From the NCBI GenBank assembly GCA_013322215.1, contig JAAMEZ010000058.1, forward strand, positions 434,001 through 498,000: a stretch of 64,000 nucleotides of DNA. Reading direction: 5' to 3'. The notes under the pieces were generated by a model. That model was not told the origin of the DNA, ran no database searches, and worked only from the letters and a program-made list of their open reading frames with translations. This DNA comes from Martinezella rhizogenes. GTDB lineage: Bacteria > Pseudomonadota > Alphaproteobacteria > Rhizobiales > Rhizobiaceae. The translations under genes were made by a program, and so were the position numbers. How positions within the stretch are numbered: the first letter of the stretch is position 1; each line of letters opens with the position of its first letter. Positions 15,947-25,544 of this stretch are shown piece by piece.

Positions 15947-18900
15947 TGGACGGCCCTTTTTTCCTGTTCTGAGGCATGGCTGCGCGCCAGACGCTCGACC
16001 ACCCCGTCATCACCCGCCGCGTCACCATTAGCATCATCACCATTGCGATTCATGACACGATCACGCAGGCGGCTGACGACATCGCCCACAGTCGTGCCCT
16101 CGCCTACCCCGCTCAGAGGAATATCGAAGCCGGTCTTCTGCTGGAAGCTCATGCCGAGCTCCATGGCCATCAGGCTGTCGAGGCCGATATCCTTCAAAAC
16201 CTTGTCGGGCGTCACCGTGTCTTCCGTTACGCGCAGGATGGCGGCAATCTCCGCAGCGACGAGCGCATGCAGGGCGGCCTGAGCCTCCTCTTCCGATTTC
16301 CCCTTGATCAGTTCCTTGAGATCGATGCTATCGCCCTCGTTCAGAGCCTGGTGGCTGCCCGCATGCCGCATCAGCGGTTCAAACAGCGACCGGCCGGAGA
16401 TCGGCAACAGACGAACGGCATTCCAATCGATCTCGGCGATCATGATCGCCGCCGCATCGACCGCACCTCTATCCGCCAGCATGTAGCGCTCGACCTGTTC
16501 CAGCGCGTCGCGTGCCTTCAGCGCCGCCTTACCGATGCGCTTGGAGAGGAGATCATTGACCTCGATATTGCGGGCAAGGAATCCCTTGTCGGCGATGGCG
16601 CCGAAACCGACAGCGAGCGCGGGCCTACCGGCGGCCCGACGCGCACGCGCCAGACCTTCGAGATAGCCGTTTGCCATCACGTAATTGGCCTGTCCGGGAT
16701 TGCCGAGCATGGTCGTTGCCGAAGAGAAAAGCAGGAACAGCTCCAGCTTGTCGTCCCGTGTCAGGCGATCCAAGTTTTCGGCACCACGGATCTTGACCTC
16801 GAGAACGGGACGATTGCGCTCCGGCGTCAGGTTGGCAAGGAGCGCATCGTCCAGAACCATGGCGGCATGAATGACACCCTTCAGAGCCCCTTCGGCGCGA
16901 AGCGAGGCAAGTAGCGTCTCGACCGCGGCAGCATCGGTGATATCGCAGGCGTGCATCGTCGTGACGACGCCCCGCTTGGCCCAATCTGCCACCGCCTTTT
17001 TCGTTTCAGCGTCGGCAATGCCGCGGCGTGAACACAGCGCTATGCGGCGCGCACCCTTCGAAACAAGCCAATCGGCGGCGGACAGCCCAAAGCCGCCAAT
17101 GCCGCCCGCAACCAGGAAAATGCCCCTGGCATCGAAGCGCAGGGATTTCGCAGGCGCCCGCAGGACGCTGTCGACGCCCGCAACAGGCGGCCGCACCACG
17201 ATTTTGCCGATATGGCCGGCATTCTGCATCAGCCGGAAGGCATTGCCGATCTCGTCATAAGCGAAAGCGCGATATGGCAGCGGCGTCAGCTTTTCCTCGG
17301 CGAAAAGCTGGCCGATCTCCCTGAAGATGCGCCGTGTCAGGTCGGGTACATTGACCAGGAGCTGATCGGCATCGATACCGAAGTAGCTGACATTGCGCCG
17401 GAACGGACGCAGGCCGATCTTGCGGTCGGCGTAATAGTCACGCTTGCCAAGCTCCAGGAAGCGGCCGAAAGGCTTGACCAGCTCGATGCTCCGCTCCATC
17501 GCTTCCGAAAAGAGCGAGTTGAGAACAAGATCAACACCTTCACCGCCCGTAAGCCGCCGCACGCCGGACACGAAATCCAGCGAACGGGAATCCAGCACAT
17601 GATCGGCGCCGAGCATTTCCAGGAAACCACGTTTCTCGGCCGTGCCGGCCGTAGCGATCACCTTGGCGCCCCTATGCTTGGCAATCTGGAGTGCTGCCAG
17701 ACCGACGCCGCCGGCAGCTCCATGGATCAGGATGGTTTCACCTGGCTGAATGCGTCCAAGCTCGACCATCGCATAATAGGCGGTCAGAAAGGCAACGGGC
17801 ACGGTGGCGGCAGCAACGGTTTCCATCCGCTCCGGCAGCTTTGTCACGCCATCGCGATGGACGCGCACATGAGTCGAGAATGCAGCAGGCCCAATCCCCA
17901 TCACCTTGTCGCCCGGCTTGAGATCATCGACCGCATCGCCGACAGCAAGAATTCGCCCGGCGAATTCCATGCCGATCGTGGCGCCGGCAAAGCCGTCTTC
18001 CAATGCTTCTTCGGGCAGAAGGCCCATCGCCCACATGACATCCCGGAAATTGAGGCCGGTGGCTTCGACGGAGACGATAACCTCTCCTTCGCCGGGCGTG
18101 GGAAGACCCGTCTCCTCCCAGGCCACGCTATCCAGGCGCCCGCCCACATGCTGGCGGATCGTTGCTGCTGCGAAATCGCGGCGGCTCGCTTCAATGGCAT
18201 CGAAGGGACCGGCCACGGCTCGGATTTCTTGGACCTTTCCGGTCGCGCGATCCAGGAACCATTCCCTATTGTCCGTTTCCGCCATCATCAGGGTATCGAC
18301 CACCGAGAGCGTTCGACTGTCAGCCGTATCGGCATCCAGCAGATGCACGTCGAAGGCGTCGTACTCGTTCTGAAGGACGCGTCCGAAAGCCCACAGGCCG
18401 GCATTGGCATCATCGACAGAGCCAGCCGACAGCGGAGAGCCGCCGGACGCCACAATGACCAGTCGAGGCCGCGCTCCGTCGCTATTCTGCGACAACAGGC
18501 TCGCCAATTGCGTGAACGCCGAGAGACGTGACAACGAGAGCTCCGCTGCATCGCCGCGCTTCATATCCGCAAAATAAACGATGCGGCGAGTAGCCGGATC
18601 AATGGCACCGAGGGCGTCGACGATATCCGGAGACGATGCGCCGAGATCGATGACCGTTATATTCTTGCCCAGAGTGCCGAGACCCTTCCTGCCCTGCTCC
18701 GACAAGATCAGGATCGGATCGGCGGCTTCCACGACAATGGCCTCTTCCGGCTGCCGCTCGGATACGGCTGACACCGTGATCAGCGTGCCTTCGGGGAAGG
18801 TCTGTTCACGGATCAGAGGCTTGGCAAAGCCCAGAGTGCCGAGGAGATCGGCGATCTGCTGAGGCGTACCGAGCCGTCCAACCGGAAACTCCCACGACTG

Positions 18901-21900
18901 GCTATCGGCAAACCAACCTTCGGACAAACCGAAGACGAAATCGTTGAAGACGCTCGGCGCGCGCTCGGCGAGCAGCAGCTGTGCGCCGCCGGCGGCGACG
19001 GTCCGGACCATCCGCTTGATCTCGTCATTATGGCGCATCAGATGCTGGCTCTGATCGCCGGAGGCGACCACGATGTCGGCGAGATGGCGATCCGTCAGCC
19101 TGGCCGGATCGGCCACAATAACATGTGCATCACGCTCGAAGGCGATCTCCAATGCTCGGCGGGCTTGCTCGCGCGGCTCGGCGATCACGAGACGTGCACC
19201 GGCGGCCGCGGCGATCGTTGCCAGCTTTCGACTGAAAGCCACGGATACCGAGCCGACCTCAAGAACGTGCCCGATCGCCCCGGCATTGGCCTCGATGGAG
19301 GAAGCCAATGCCTCTGCCAGCATCGAAAGCCGCCTCTCGCTCAACGGAGAATGAACGAGCACATGCTCCAGCGTCGCCGCGCCCGGCATATTTGCGCCTT
19401 GGGCCGCAGGCTCACGCCCCAGCACATGCGGGCGTATCATCGCCAGATGCTCGATCGTCTCGCGATAGGCATCGCCAATGAGGACACTCTCGGCCACGCG
19501 CCCGGCGTCCTCGCGATAGATTTCCTGCAGCAGCTCCGCCACCGGCGGCAGCGTCGGCTCCAGGGGAACATGCCATTTGCCGTCCCCCGTCTCCGCAATG
19601 CCGGCATCCTCCAGAATGTAAAGGCAATTGACGATGAAAGACCTGAACTCTGGATCGCCGGGAAGGCCGGAAAAGGCGACAGTACCGTTGCGATCCGCAA
19701 CCTTCAGCGCGATATCATGGCAGGCCCGATAGATTGCGGCATCGAGAAGAAGGCTTGCATTGTTGAGCGCAAGGTTCTCTTCGGAGCCGCCGTGCGATGG
19801 AACTCGCCATGCGCCGGCGCCGGGTCCATCTCCGCCGGCGAAAATAGCCGAAGGCATGCTCTCATAATGAAAGGCGATGGAATCGAGCGTCGCCCTGCGG
19901 CGCAGCTGCGTACGGCGAAAACGGCAATCGTCAAGAGCGACGACCGGCCTGTCATCTTTATCGAACAGGGTGAAACGGGCCTTGATCGAATTCGCGCTGA
20001 ACCGCTCGATCTCGATAATGGCTTTGACGATCGATCTTCCCTTGCCGAAAGCTCTCACGGTGCCGAAGTGAACGGGAATGTAGGGAGCGCCGGTTTCATC
20101 GCCGGAGAACTGATCGAACAATGCGACCAAGCCATGAAACGCCGCATCGACCGACATGGGGTTGAGATTATAGCTGCCGAATGGGTGAGACGGCGGGGCG
20201 GCCGGCTTCAGATCCACTTCGATCATATGATGACCGAACGCCACGGCTTTCGACAGAAGTTGGAAACGCGGGCCATAATGCAATCCGAAACGTTCCGCCG
20301 TTTCGTAAGTCACATCGGAGGTCAGCGTCGATTTGCGCTCTTTGCCCGATCGCTCGAAGGCTTTGCGGTCCCCCTCGCCTGCCAGCGGTTTGCGGCAACG
20401 TCCAACCACGTGAACCGTCCACTCGTCATGGCTTAGGCGCTCGCGCGACCGGATCTCGATATCTCCGGTCTCAGGCGACAGGATGGTCGACAGCTCGACC
20501 ATTCGCTCCTGGGCCAATTCGAGCGGCCGGATGATTTCGAGATTGCCGATTTCAACCTCATCCGTCCCGTAATAGCGTTGCGCCGCCGTTACCGCGATTT
20601 CGACGAAGCCGCTGCCGGGCATGATTGCCTTGCCGTCAACCACATGTTCGGCAAGGTCCGGGAAAAGACGGGCATCGAGATGATTCTTCCAATTCGAACC
20701 ATTGAGATCGGCACGCCAACCGAGCAGCGTATATGGGCTCTTGTGATCCCGACCGAAGATATCGATCTCGTCCGTCGTTGGATGGGTGCGAAGCTCCACC
20801 GGCTCGAAAGGCAGAGGCGGAAGTTGGACGAAGGCGTTGCGGGTGGCACTGCCGCGTGCACGCAACGCAGGCGCTCCGTTGGCGACTGCGCGCGCAAATG
20901 ATTGCGAAACCGGATCATGGTCAGCGACGGGCGCCTCCCGCAACAAGGTCGGTATCGCAATAACCTGAACCGATGCCTGTTTGGCGATCTCCGCGACATA
21001 GTTCGACAGAATCGGGCGCGGCGAAATCTCGATGAAAAGGTTGCATCCCATCGCCATGGCGACCTGACAGCCAGCCTTGAAGAGCACCGGATCGCGCACG
21101 TTGCGCCACCAATATTGGGTGTCCAGCAGGCGCCCGTCGCGAAGTTCGCCGGTCACCGTCGAAATGAAGATCCCCGTGCCGCTATCCGGCGCGAGATCGG
21201 GCAGGTCCGCGAAAAACGCCTCCTTGGCACGATCGATGATGGGATGATGAAATGGATAATTGATGTCGAGGACATGCGCCACGATCTGGGATTTGCGCGC
21301 AGCGTCCCTGTAGGCCTCTATCTCATCGGTGGGACCAGAGATCGTTACCGAATTCGGCGCGTTGATCGCCGCGATACATATATTGTCGAGGCCCCTGGAT
21401 TTCGCAAAGGCCAGTGCGGCATCCTCGCCAAGCACAACGGCGGCCATCTTGCCCTCGCCGGCAAGAAGGTCCTGATGCAGCGAGCGCTTGGCGACGATTG
21501 CAACCGCCTCGGCCGCCGTCAGCGCCTTGGCGGCATAGGCGGCTGCGATTTCGCCGACCGAATGGCCGAAGACCGCGTCCGGCTTGACCCCCATGGACCA
21601 TAGGCAATCCGAGAGGGAAGCCTGGATTGCGAACAACAGCGGCTGCGCGATCTTGGTATCGGCCAAGCGTGCGGCAAGATCAGAAGCGACCAGAACATCG
21701 GTCAGCTTCTCACCGAGATAGTACTCAAAAAGCGCGCTGAAGGACTGGAAGCATTGGCGGAAATGGCGGTTTTCCTGATAGGCGCCGACACCCATTCCTG
21801 CCCATTGCGAGCCGTTGCCGGAAAAGACGAAGGCGATCTTGGCGGCTTGCGCCGGAGCTTCGCCCGCCTCGCCGACCGAACTTTTGCCTGCGAGATGCGC

Positions 21901-23406
21901 ATCGATCGCGGCAAGCACGGCCGCGCTGTCCTTCGCGCGGGCAGCAAAGCGGTGGCGCATGGGCTCGCGATTGGCGGCAGCGGAAGCAACGATCTGCCGA
22001 GCCTCCTTGGGCTCCGCAGTTTCAAGACGCGTCCTGTATCCTTCGAGCAGTGCCGAAAGAGCCGATGCCGTGTGAGCGCTGACGGCAAAAACGACCCCCT
22101 CGCCCCGGATTGGCGGCTCCGGCGGCGCGATCGGATCGGGGTCGCTGATGACAACGTGCGCGTTCGTTCCGCCGAAGCCGAAGGAGTTGATCCCGGCAAA
22201 GCGCGCCTGCTTGGCCGGAAGAAGCTCGATCGTTGACGTGTTGACCCGAACGTTCAAACCCTCGAAGTCGATGGACTCGTTCGGATGGTCGAAATGCAAT
22301 GACGCCGGGAGGAAATTATTCTCCAGCGCGATGACGGCCTTCAGCAGCCCGAAAAGACCGGATGCAGGTTCGGTATGGCCGATATTGGTCTTGATGGAGC
22401 CAATCGGCACCGGAGCCCGCCGATTGCGTCCTATGACTTCGCCGATCGCCCATATTTCAGCGGGGTCGCCGACCTTCGTTCCCGTTCCATGACCCTCGAT
22501 AAAGGCGATACGATTGACATCGATATTGCGGCCTTCATAGATCGACTGAAGCAAGGCAGCCTGCGCCTCACGGGACGGCATGGAAATGCCGTTGGTGCGC
22601 CCTGAAGAATTGACGCCTACGGCATGTATCCTGGCATAGCTGCGGTCCTTCTCGCGCAGAGCAACATCCGTCCGGCGCAATACAATCGCTGCACCACCTT
22701 CTGCGCGGACGTAACCGCGGCCGTTATCGTCATAGGCGCGGCAAAGTCCTTCCTGCGACAGCATGCGCGCCTGAGCGAAACCCACGAAGGACATGGGGTT
22801 GAGCAAGATATTGATGCCGCCTACGATCGCCGTATCGATCTCGCCGTTCTCCAGCGCCTTCACCGCCAGGTCGAGCGCAACCAGCGACGACGAACAGGCC
22901 GTGTCGATCGTCATGCTCGGTCCGCGCAAGCCGAATATGTGCGAAATGCGGTTGGAAACGATGGAAAGCGTGTTGCCCGTCATGAAATACGGGCTACCCG
23001 ACGCGGGGTCTTCCAGCGTCAGATTGCCGTATTCAAGGGAGGATGCCCCGACATAGACGCCGACGCGCTGCCCCTCGAATCCATCGATCGGCAGGTTTGC
23101 ATCTTCCAAAGCCCGCCAGACTATATTCAGAAGGATGCGCTGCTGCGGATCCATCTGCATCGCTTCGCGCTGAGAAAGACCGAAAACCGCGGCATCGAAT
23201 GCGTAGACATTATCGAAGACACCAGCTGCAAAACTGTAAGTCTTTCCCTGAATACCAACAGCCGGATGCCAAAAGCGCGCGAGATCCCAGCGCCCCTCTG
23301 GTATGCGGCTTACGGTACAACGCCCCTCTTTGAGGACAAGCTGCAGTTCTTCAATCGAACTCGCCCCAGGGGCAACGCTTGCGCGTCCGATAATTTCAAC
23401 TGTCAT
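15943..23406 (-). CDS. rkpA: Multidomain polyketide/fatty acid synthase RkpA
   Basis: 2487 aa. Domains in order: ketosynthase (about 5-420; catalytic Cys171 in DTACSSS, His306 in EGHGTGT, His344 in KTNIGH), acyltransferase (about 525-830; Ser616 in GHSVGE), dehydratase (about 875-1170; His921 in HVVDGKAIMP, Asp1087), a methyltransferase-like region that seems degenerate (about 1210-1530), enoylreductase (about 1830-2110; HGAAGGVGLAALQIA), ketoreductase (about 2140-2320) and acyl carrier protein (Ser2411 in GLDSLM). No thioesterase follows. This is the highly reducing type I order, able to make a saturated chain by iteration. It belongs to the rhizobial rkp-1 capsule region, where RkpA is a large fused protein. 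The starter, the chain length and whether the methyltransferase region works cannot be read. Confidence 0.93.
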   Translation of the reverse strand: MTVEIIGRASVAPGASSIEELQLVLKEGRCTVSRIPEGRWDLARFWHPAVGIQGKTYSFAAGVFDNVYAFDAAVFGLSQREAMQMDPQQRILLNIVWRALEDANLPIDGFEGQRVGVYVGASSLEYGNLTLEDPASGSPYFMTGNTLSIVSNRISHIFGLRGPSMTIDTACSSSLVALDLAVKALENGEIDTAIVGGINILLNPMSFVGFAQARMLSQEGLCRAYDDNGRGYVRAEGGAAIVLRRTDVALREKDRSYARIHAVGVNSSGRTNGISMPSREAQAALLQSIYEGRNIDVNRIAFIEGHGTGTKVGDPAEIWAIGEVIGRNRRAPVPIGSIKTNIGHTEPASGLFGLLKAVIALENNFLPASLHFDHPNESIDFEGLNVRVNTSTIELLPAKQARFAGINSFGFGGTNAHVVISDPDPIAPPEPPIRGEGVVFAVSAHTASALSALLEGYRTRLETAEPKEARQIVASAAANREPMRHRFAARAKDSAAVLAAIDAHLAGKSSVGEAGEAPAQAAKIAFVFSGNGSQWAGMGVGAYQENRHFRQCFQSFSALFEYYLGEKLTDVLVASDLAARLADTKIAQPLLFAIQASLSDCLWSMGVKPDAVFGHSVGEIAAAYAAKALTAAEAVAIVAKRSLHQDLLAGEGKMAAVVLGEDAALAFAKSRGLDNICIAAINAPNSVTISGPTDEIEAYRDAARKSQIVAHVLDINYPFHHPIIDRAKEAFFADLPDLAPDSGTGIFISTVTGELRDGRLLDTQYWWRNVRDPVLFKAGCQVAMAMGCNLFIEISPRPILSNYVAEIAKQASVQVIAIPTLLREAPVADHDPVSQSFARAVANGAPALRARGSATRNAFVQLPPLPFEPVELRTHPTTDEIDIFGRDHKSPYTLLGWRADLNGSNWKNHLDARLFPDLAEHVVDGKAIMPGSGFVEIAVTAAQRYYGTDEVEIGNLEIIRPLELAQERMVELSTILSPETGDIEIRSRERLSHDEWTVHVVGRCRKPLAGEGDRKAFERSGKERKSTLTSDVTYETAERFGLHYGPRFQLLSKAVAFGHHMIEVDLKPAAPPSHPFGSYNLNPMSVDAAFHGLVALFDQFSGDETGAPYIPVHFGTVRAFGKGRSIVKAIIEIERFSANSIKARFTLFDKDDRPVVALDDCRFRRTQLRRRATLDSIAFHYESMPSAIFAGGDGPGAGAWRVPSHGGSEENLALNNASLLLDAAIYRACHDIALKVADRNGTVAFSGLPGDPEFRSFIVNCLYILEDAGIAETGDGKWHVPLEPTLPPVAELLQEIYREDAGRVAESVLIGDAYRETIEHLAMIRPHVLGREPAAQGANMPGAATLEHVLVHSPLSERRLSMLAEALASSIEANAGAIGHVLEVGSVSVAFSRKLATIAAAAGARLVIAEPREQARRALEIAFERDAHVIVADPARLTDRHLADIVVASGDQSQHLMRHNDEIKRMVRTVAAGGAQLLLAERAPSVFNDFVFGLSEGWFADSQSWEFPVGRLGTPQQIADLLGTLGFAKPLIREQTFPEGTLITVSAVSERQPEEAIVVEAADPILILSEQGRKGLGTLGKNITVIDLGASSPDIVDALGAIDPATRRIVYFADMKRGDAAELSLSRLSAFTQLASLLSQNSDGARPRLVIVASGGSPLSAGSVDDANAGLWAFGRVLQNEYDAFDVHLLDADTADSRTLSVVDTLMMAETDNREWFLDRATGKVQEIRAVAGPFDAIEASRRDFAAATIRQHVGGRLDSVAWEETGLPTPGEGEVIVSVEATGLNFRDVMWAMGLLPEEALEDGFAGATIGMEFAGRILAVGDAVDDLKPGDKVMGIGPAAFSTHVRVHRDGVTKLPERMETVAAATVPVAFLTAYYAMVELGRIQPGETILIHGAAGGVGLAALQIAKHRGAKVIATAGTAEKRGFLEMLGADHVLDSRSLDFVSGVRRLTGGEGVDLVLNSLFSEAMERSIELVKPFGRFLELGKRDYYADRKIGLRPFRRNVSYFGIDADQLLVNVPDLTRRIFREIGQLFAEEKLTPLPYRAFAYDEIGNAFRLMQNAGHIGKIVVRPPVAGVDSVLRAPAKSLRFDARGIFLVAGGIGGFGLSAADWLVSKGARRIALCSRRGIADAETKKAVADWAKRGVVTTMHACDITDAAAVETLLASLRAEGALKGVIHAAMVLDDALLANLTPERNRPVLEVKIRGAENLDRLTRDDKLELFLLFSSATTMLGNPGQANYVMANGYLEGLARARRAAGRPALAVGFGAIADKGFLARNIEVNDLLSKRIGKAALKARDALEQVERYMLADRGAVDAAAIMIAEIDWNAVRLLPISGRSLFEPLMRHAGSHQALNEGDSIDLKELIKGKSEEEAQAALHALVAAEIAAILRVTEDTVTPDKVLKDIGLDSLMAMELGMSFQQKTGFDIPLSGVGEGTTVGDVVSRLRDRVMNRNGDDANGDAAGDDGVVERLARSHASEQEKRAVQ

Positions 23407-23749
23407 GATCTCTCAGCAATACTCGAATAAGTGCACCAAACTGGCCAAATTCAATATCAACTGCTCACATTATTATCTGTGGTTGTTATCGACAAAAAAT
23501 CTGCGTGTGCAACCAATATGCGGCAGCGCAACAACCGATGCAATATGCGATCTCTCACACCCTTCAATCCAAGCCGAAGATCGCAGCTATTGCTTGCGAC
23601 GATTGTCGTGTTTTCTACAAGTCAGTTCGCGATGAATTTCCGTTGCCGACAAGGCACGTTCCGTCACAATCATACAGATGTCGGCATCCACCAACGAATA
23701 GGAGCGCAGGTAGACGGGACAAAGCCGCTGCCCCTCCATTTTTCCAGGA
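23407..23749. other. Gene-free region between rkpU and rkpA
   Basis: 343 bp of visibly lower GC than the flanking genes, with no credible reading frame. As rkpU and rkpA run the same way, it should hold the rkpA promoter and possibly the end of the rkpU transcript. I see no clear terminator or known operator. Confidence 0.5.
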
Positions 23750-24928
23750 TTACTGCCCCAGATTCACCGCTGTTGCTGCTCCCTGGGACGCGATACCTAG
23801 CGGCGTACCGATAAGATTCAAGAACTTCCTGATGTCGACGGAAGGATGGCGCGACACGTAGATGACATCACGGCTCTTGACCGGGAAAGTCTGTCCTACG
23901 ATCAGGCTGTCGGGATTGGACATATCGAACCGATAGACGATCGGATAGCGTCCCTTGGCATCCGGCACCATTCCCTTGCGCAGCAGGTCCTGGAAACGCG
24001 CCGGACCGAGCAGGATCTTGGCGATTTCAGGCTCTTCGTAGCGGAACAGGAAGAAGCCTTTGGCGTTGCTCGCATCATCGATCGCACCATGACCCAGCGC
24101 GACGGCCTCGAGCAGATTCAGATCGTTCGCCCCGAACTCGATACGGCCGTCTCCGCGAACAGAACCGAGCAAGGTGAAGGTTCTCGGATCGCGGACAAGG
24201 AAAATCTGGTCGCCCGGCTGGACATAGATATCCTCCGAAGGATGCTCGATGATCGACTTCAGCAGAACCGTTCCGGTTCTGCTGCCCCGAACCAGCGTAA
24301 CATAGGTTTCGTAGGGCTGCGTCGCAGGCCCACCCGCCTTGGCGATAACCTCGGTGATTTTTTCCTTGGTCAGATCGAGCGGAACCATGGAAGGACGGCC
24401 AACCGCACCCGAAACGGTGACGGTTCGCGACGGCGTGCCCATGCTTGTCACGATAACATCGGGCTCGACGGCCTTGGTTGCCAGAGCCGCCAGGATTGCC
24501 TTACGAGCCTGGTCAAGCGTCTTGCCCACAAATCGAACTGAGCCGGCATAAGGGATCGCCGCCGTACCGTCCGGCTGCACGACGATATCGAGCGATACCT
24601 GCTTCGATTGCGCCGTGGAAAACAGGCCATCGGCGCCAGCCTCGAAAATCGTGACCTTCAATGCGTCGCCGACACCGATAACGACCGGACCGATGCCACC
24701 GCCCATGCCAAAACGGCGATTAAGTGTCGATGAAACATAGTCGGAAACCAAGCGCGCGCTGCGGCTGTCGATATCGACAATGTCGAAAACCGCAGCATTT
24801 CTGCGACCCAATTCGACACTCGATTGGCCGGCATCCTTCACAATAGCGCCAGCCAGCGGACCTTCGCTCGAAACGGAATTACATCCCACCAGAACCACGC
24901 AACAAAGTACGGCGCCAATACGAAACAA
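23750..24928 (-). CDS. rkpU: Polysaccharide export lipoprotein, KpsD/Wza-like (RkpU)
   Basis: 392 aa. The apparent start is TTG at 24928, with GAGG seven bases upstream. The N-terminus ends in VVLVGC, a lipobox that predicts lipidation at Cys16. Then comes the polysaccharide export domain (about 70-175; IGVGDALKVTIFEAG ... VVQPDGTAAIPYAG) and SLBB-type ligand-binding repeats (TVTVSGAVGRPSMVPL and the YVQPGDQIFLVRDPRTFTLLG stretch, given here as its halves YVQPGDQIFL and FTLLGSVRG). This family forms the outer-membrane channel for capsule. It lies upstream of rkpA on the same strand, as rkpU does in sinorhizobia. The symbol is assigned from context and domain content. Confidence 0.82.
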   Translation of the reverse strand: MFRIGAVLCCVVLVGCNSVSSEGPLAGAIVKDAGQSSVELGRRNAAVFDIVDIDSRSARLVSDYVSSTLNRRFGMGGGIGPVVIGVGDALKVTIFEAGADGLFSTAQSKQVSLDIVVQPDGTAAIPYAGSVRFVGKTLDQARKAILAALATKAVEPDVIVTSMGTPSRTVTVSGAVGRPSMVPLDLTKEKITEVIAKAGGPATQPYETYVTLVRGSRTGTVLLKSIIEHPSEDIYVQPGDQIFLVRDPRTFTLLGSVRGDGRIEFGANDLNLLEAVALGHGAIDDASNAKGFFLFRYEEPEIAKILLGPARFQDLLRKGMVPDAKGRYPIVYRFDMSNPDSLIVGQTFPVKSRDVIYVSRHPSVDIRKFLNLIGTPLGIASQGAATAVNLGQ

Positions 24929-25544
24929 TTGAAAACCTCAAACTAATTAGCTGCCGTGATTACCTGATGGCATACATCGACATAGAATGCATCAAATCTA
25001 TCGACGCCTTGAGAAGCATAACGGGTGCGCGTCAACAAGCCCAAACGCCGGGAATACAATCAAAAATATCGGGTGCGATCATCTGAACACACCCGGGATT
25101 CAAGAAGCGCCCGATCAGATCGGGTTTATAAGGGGCAAAGGCGCACAAAGCAATTTGGACGAGTATTATTTGGGGATTTAAAATTAAAATTTTCTGAAAA
25201 ATAAAAAGGAACCGTTAAGTAACGACAATAGTAAAAAATCGCCCGACCAGCGACATGAAGTTCCGCAGAATCGTACTTGTGCCGCTTTTCACGGGATTGC
25301 TATTGCTTGGAAGAGAATCGAGACCGGTCACAAAGCACATAAAGAGATAACGGAGCATAGCAATTAAAGCTTGCCGGACTTCTTCACGCTAATCGGGAAA
25401 CATTCAATTGCTACGACCGAACGGGCTTCGGCAATCGTCGATTGTCCACCGCTATTCATAAGTTGCGCCGGTTTGCTATAAACTGTAGTTTCGAGATGGG
25501 AAGCGGCTGGGGACCGTTGTGCGCCTTTTGAAGTCGGTCAAGTA
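24929..25544. other. Gene-free intergenic region between divergent polysaccharide blocks
   Basis: 616 bp between the divergent rkpU (minus) and the acetyltransferase-like gene (plus). The segment around 25170-25230 is strikingly A/T-rich. It should hold promoters for both directions. No open reading frame with a ribosome binding site and sensible composition is seen, and I recognise no operator or RNA motif. Confidence 0.5.
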
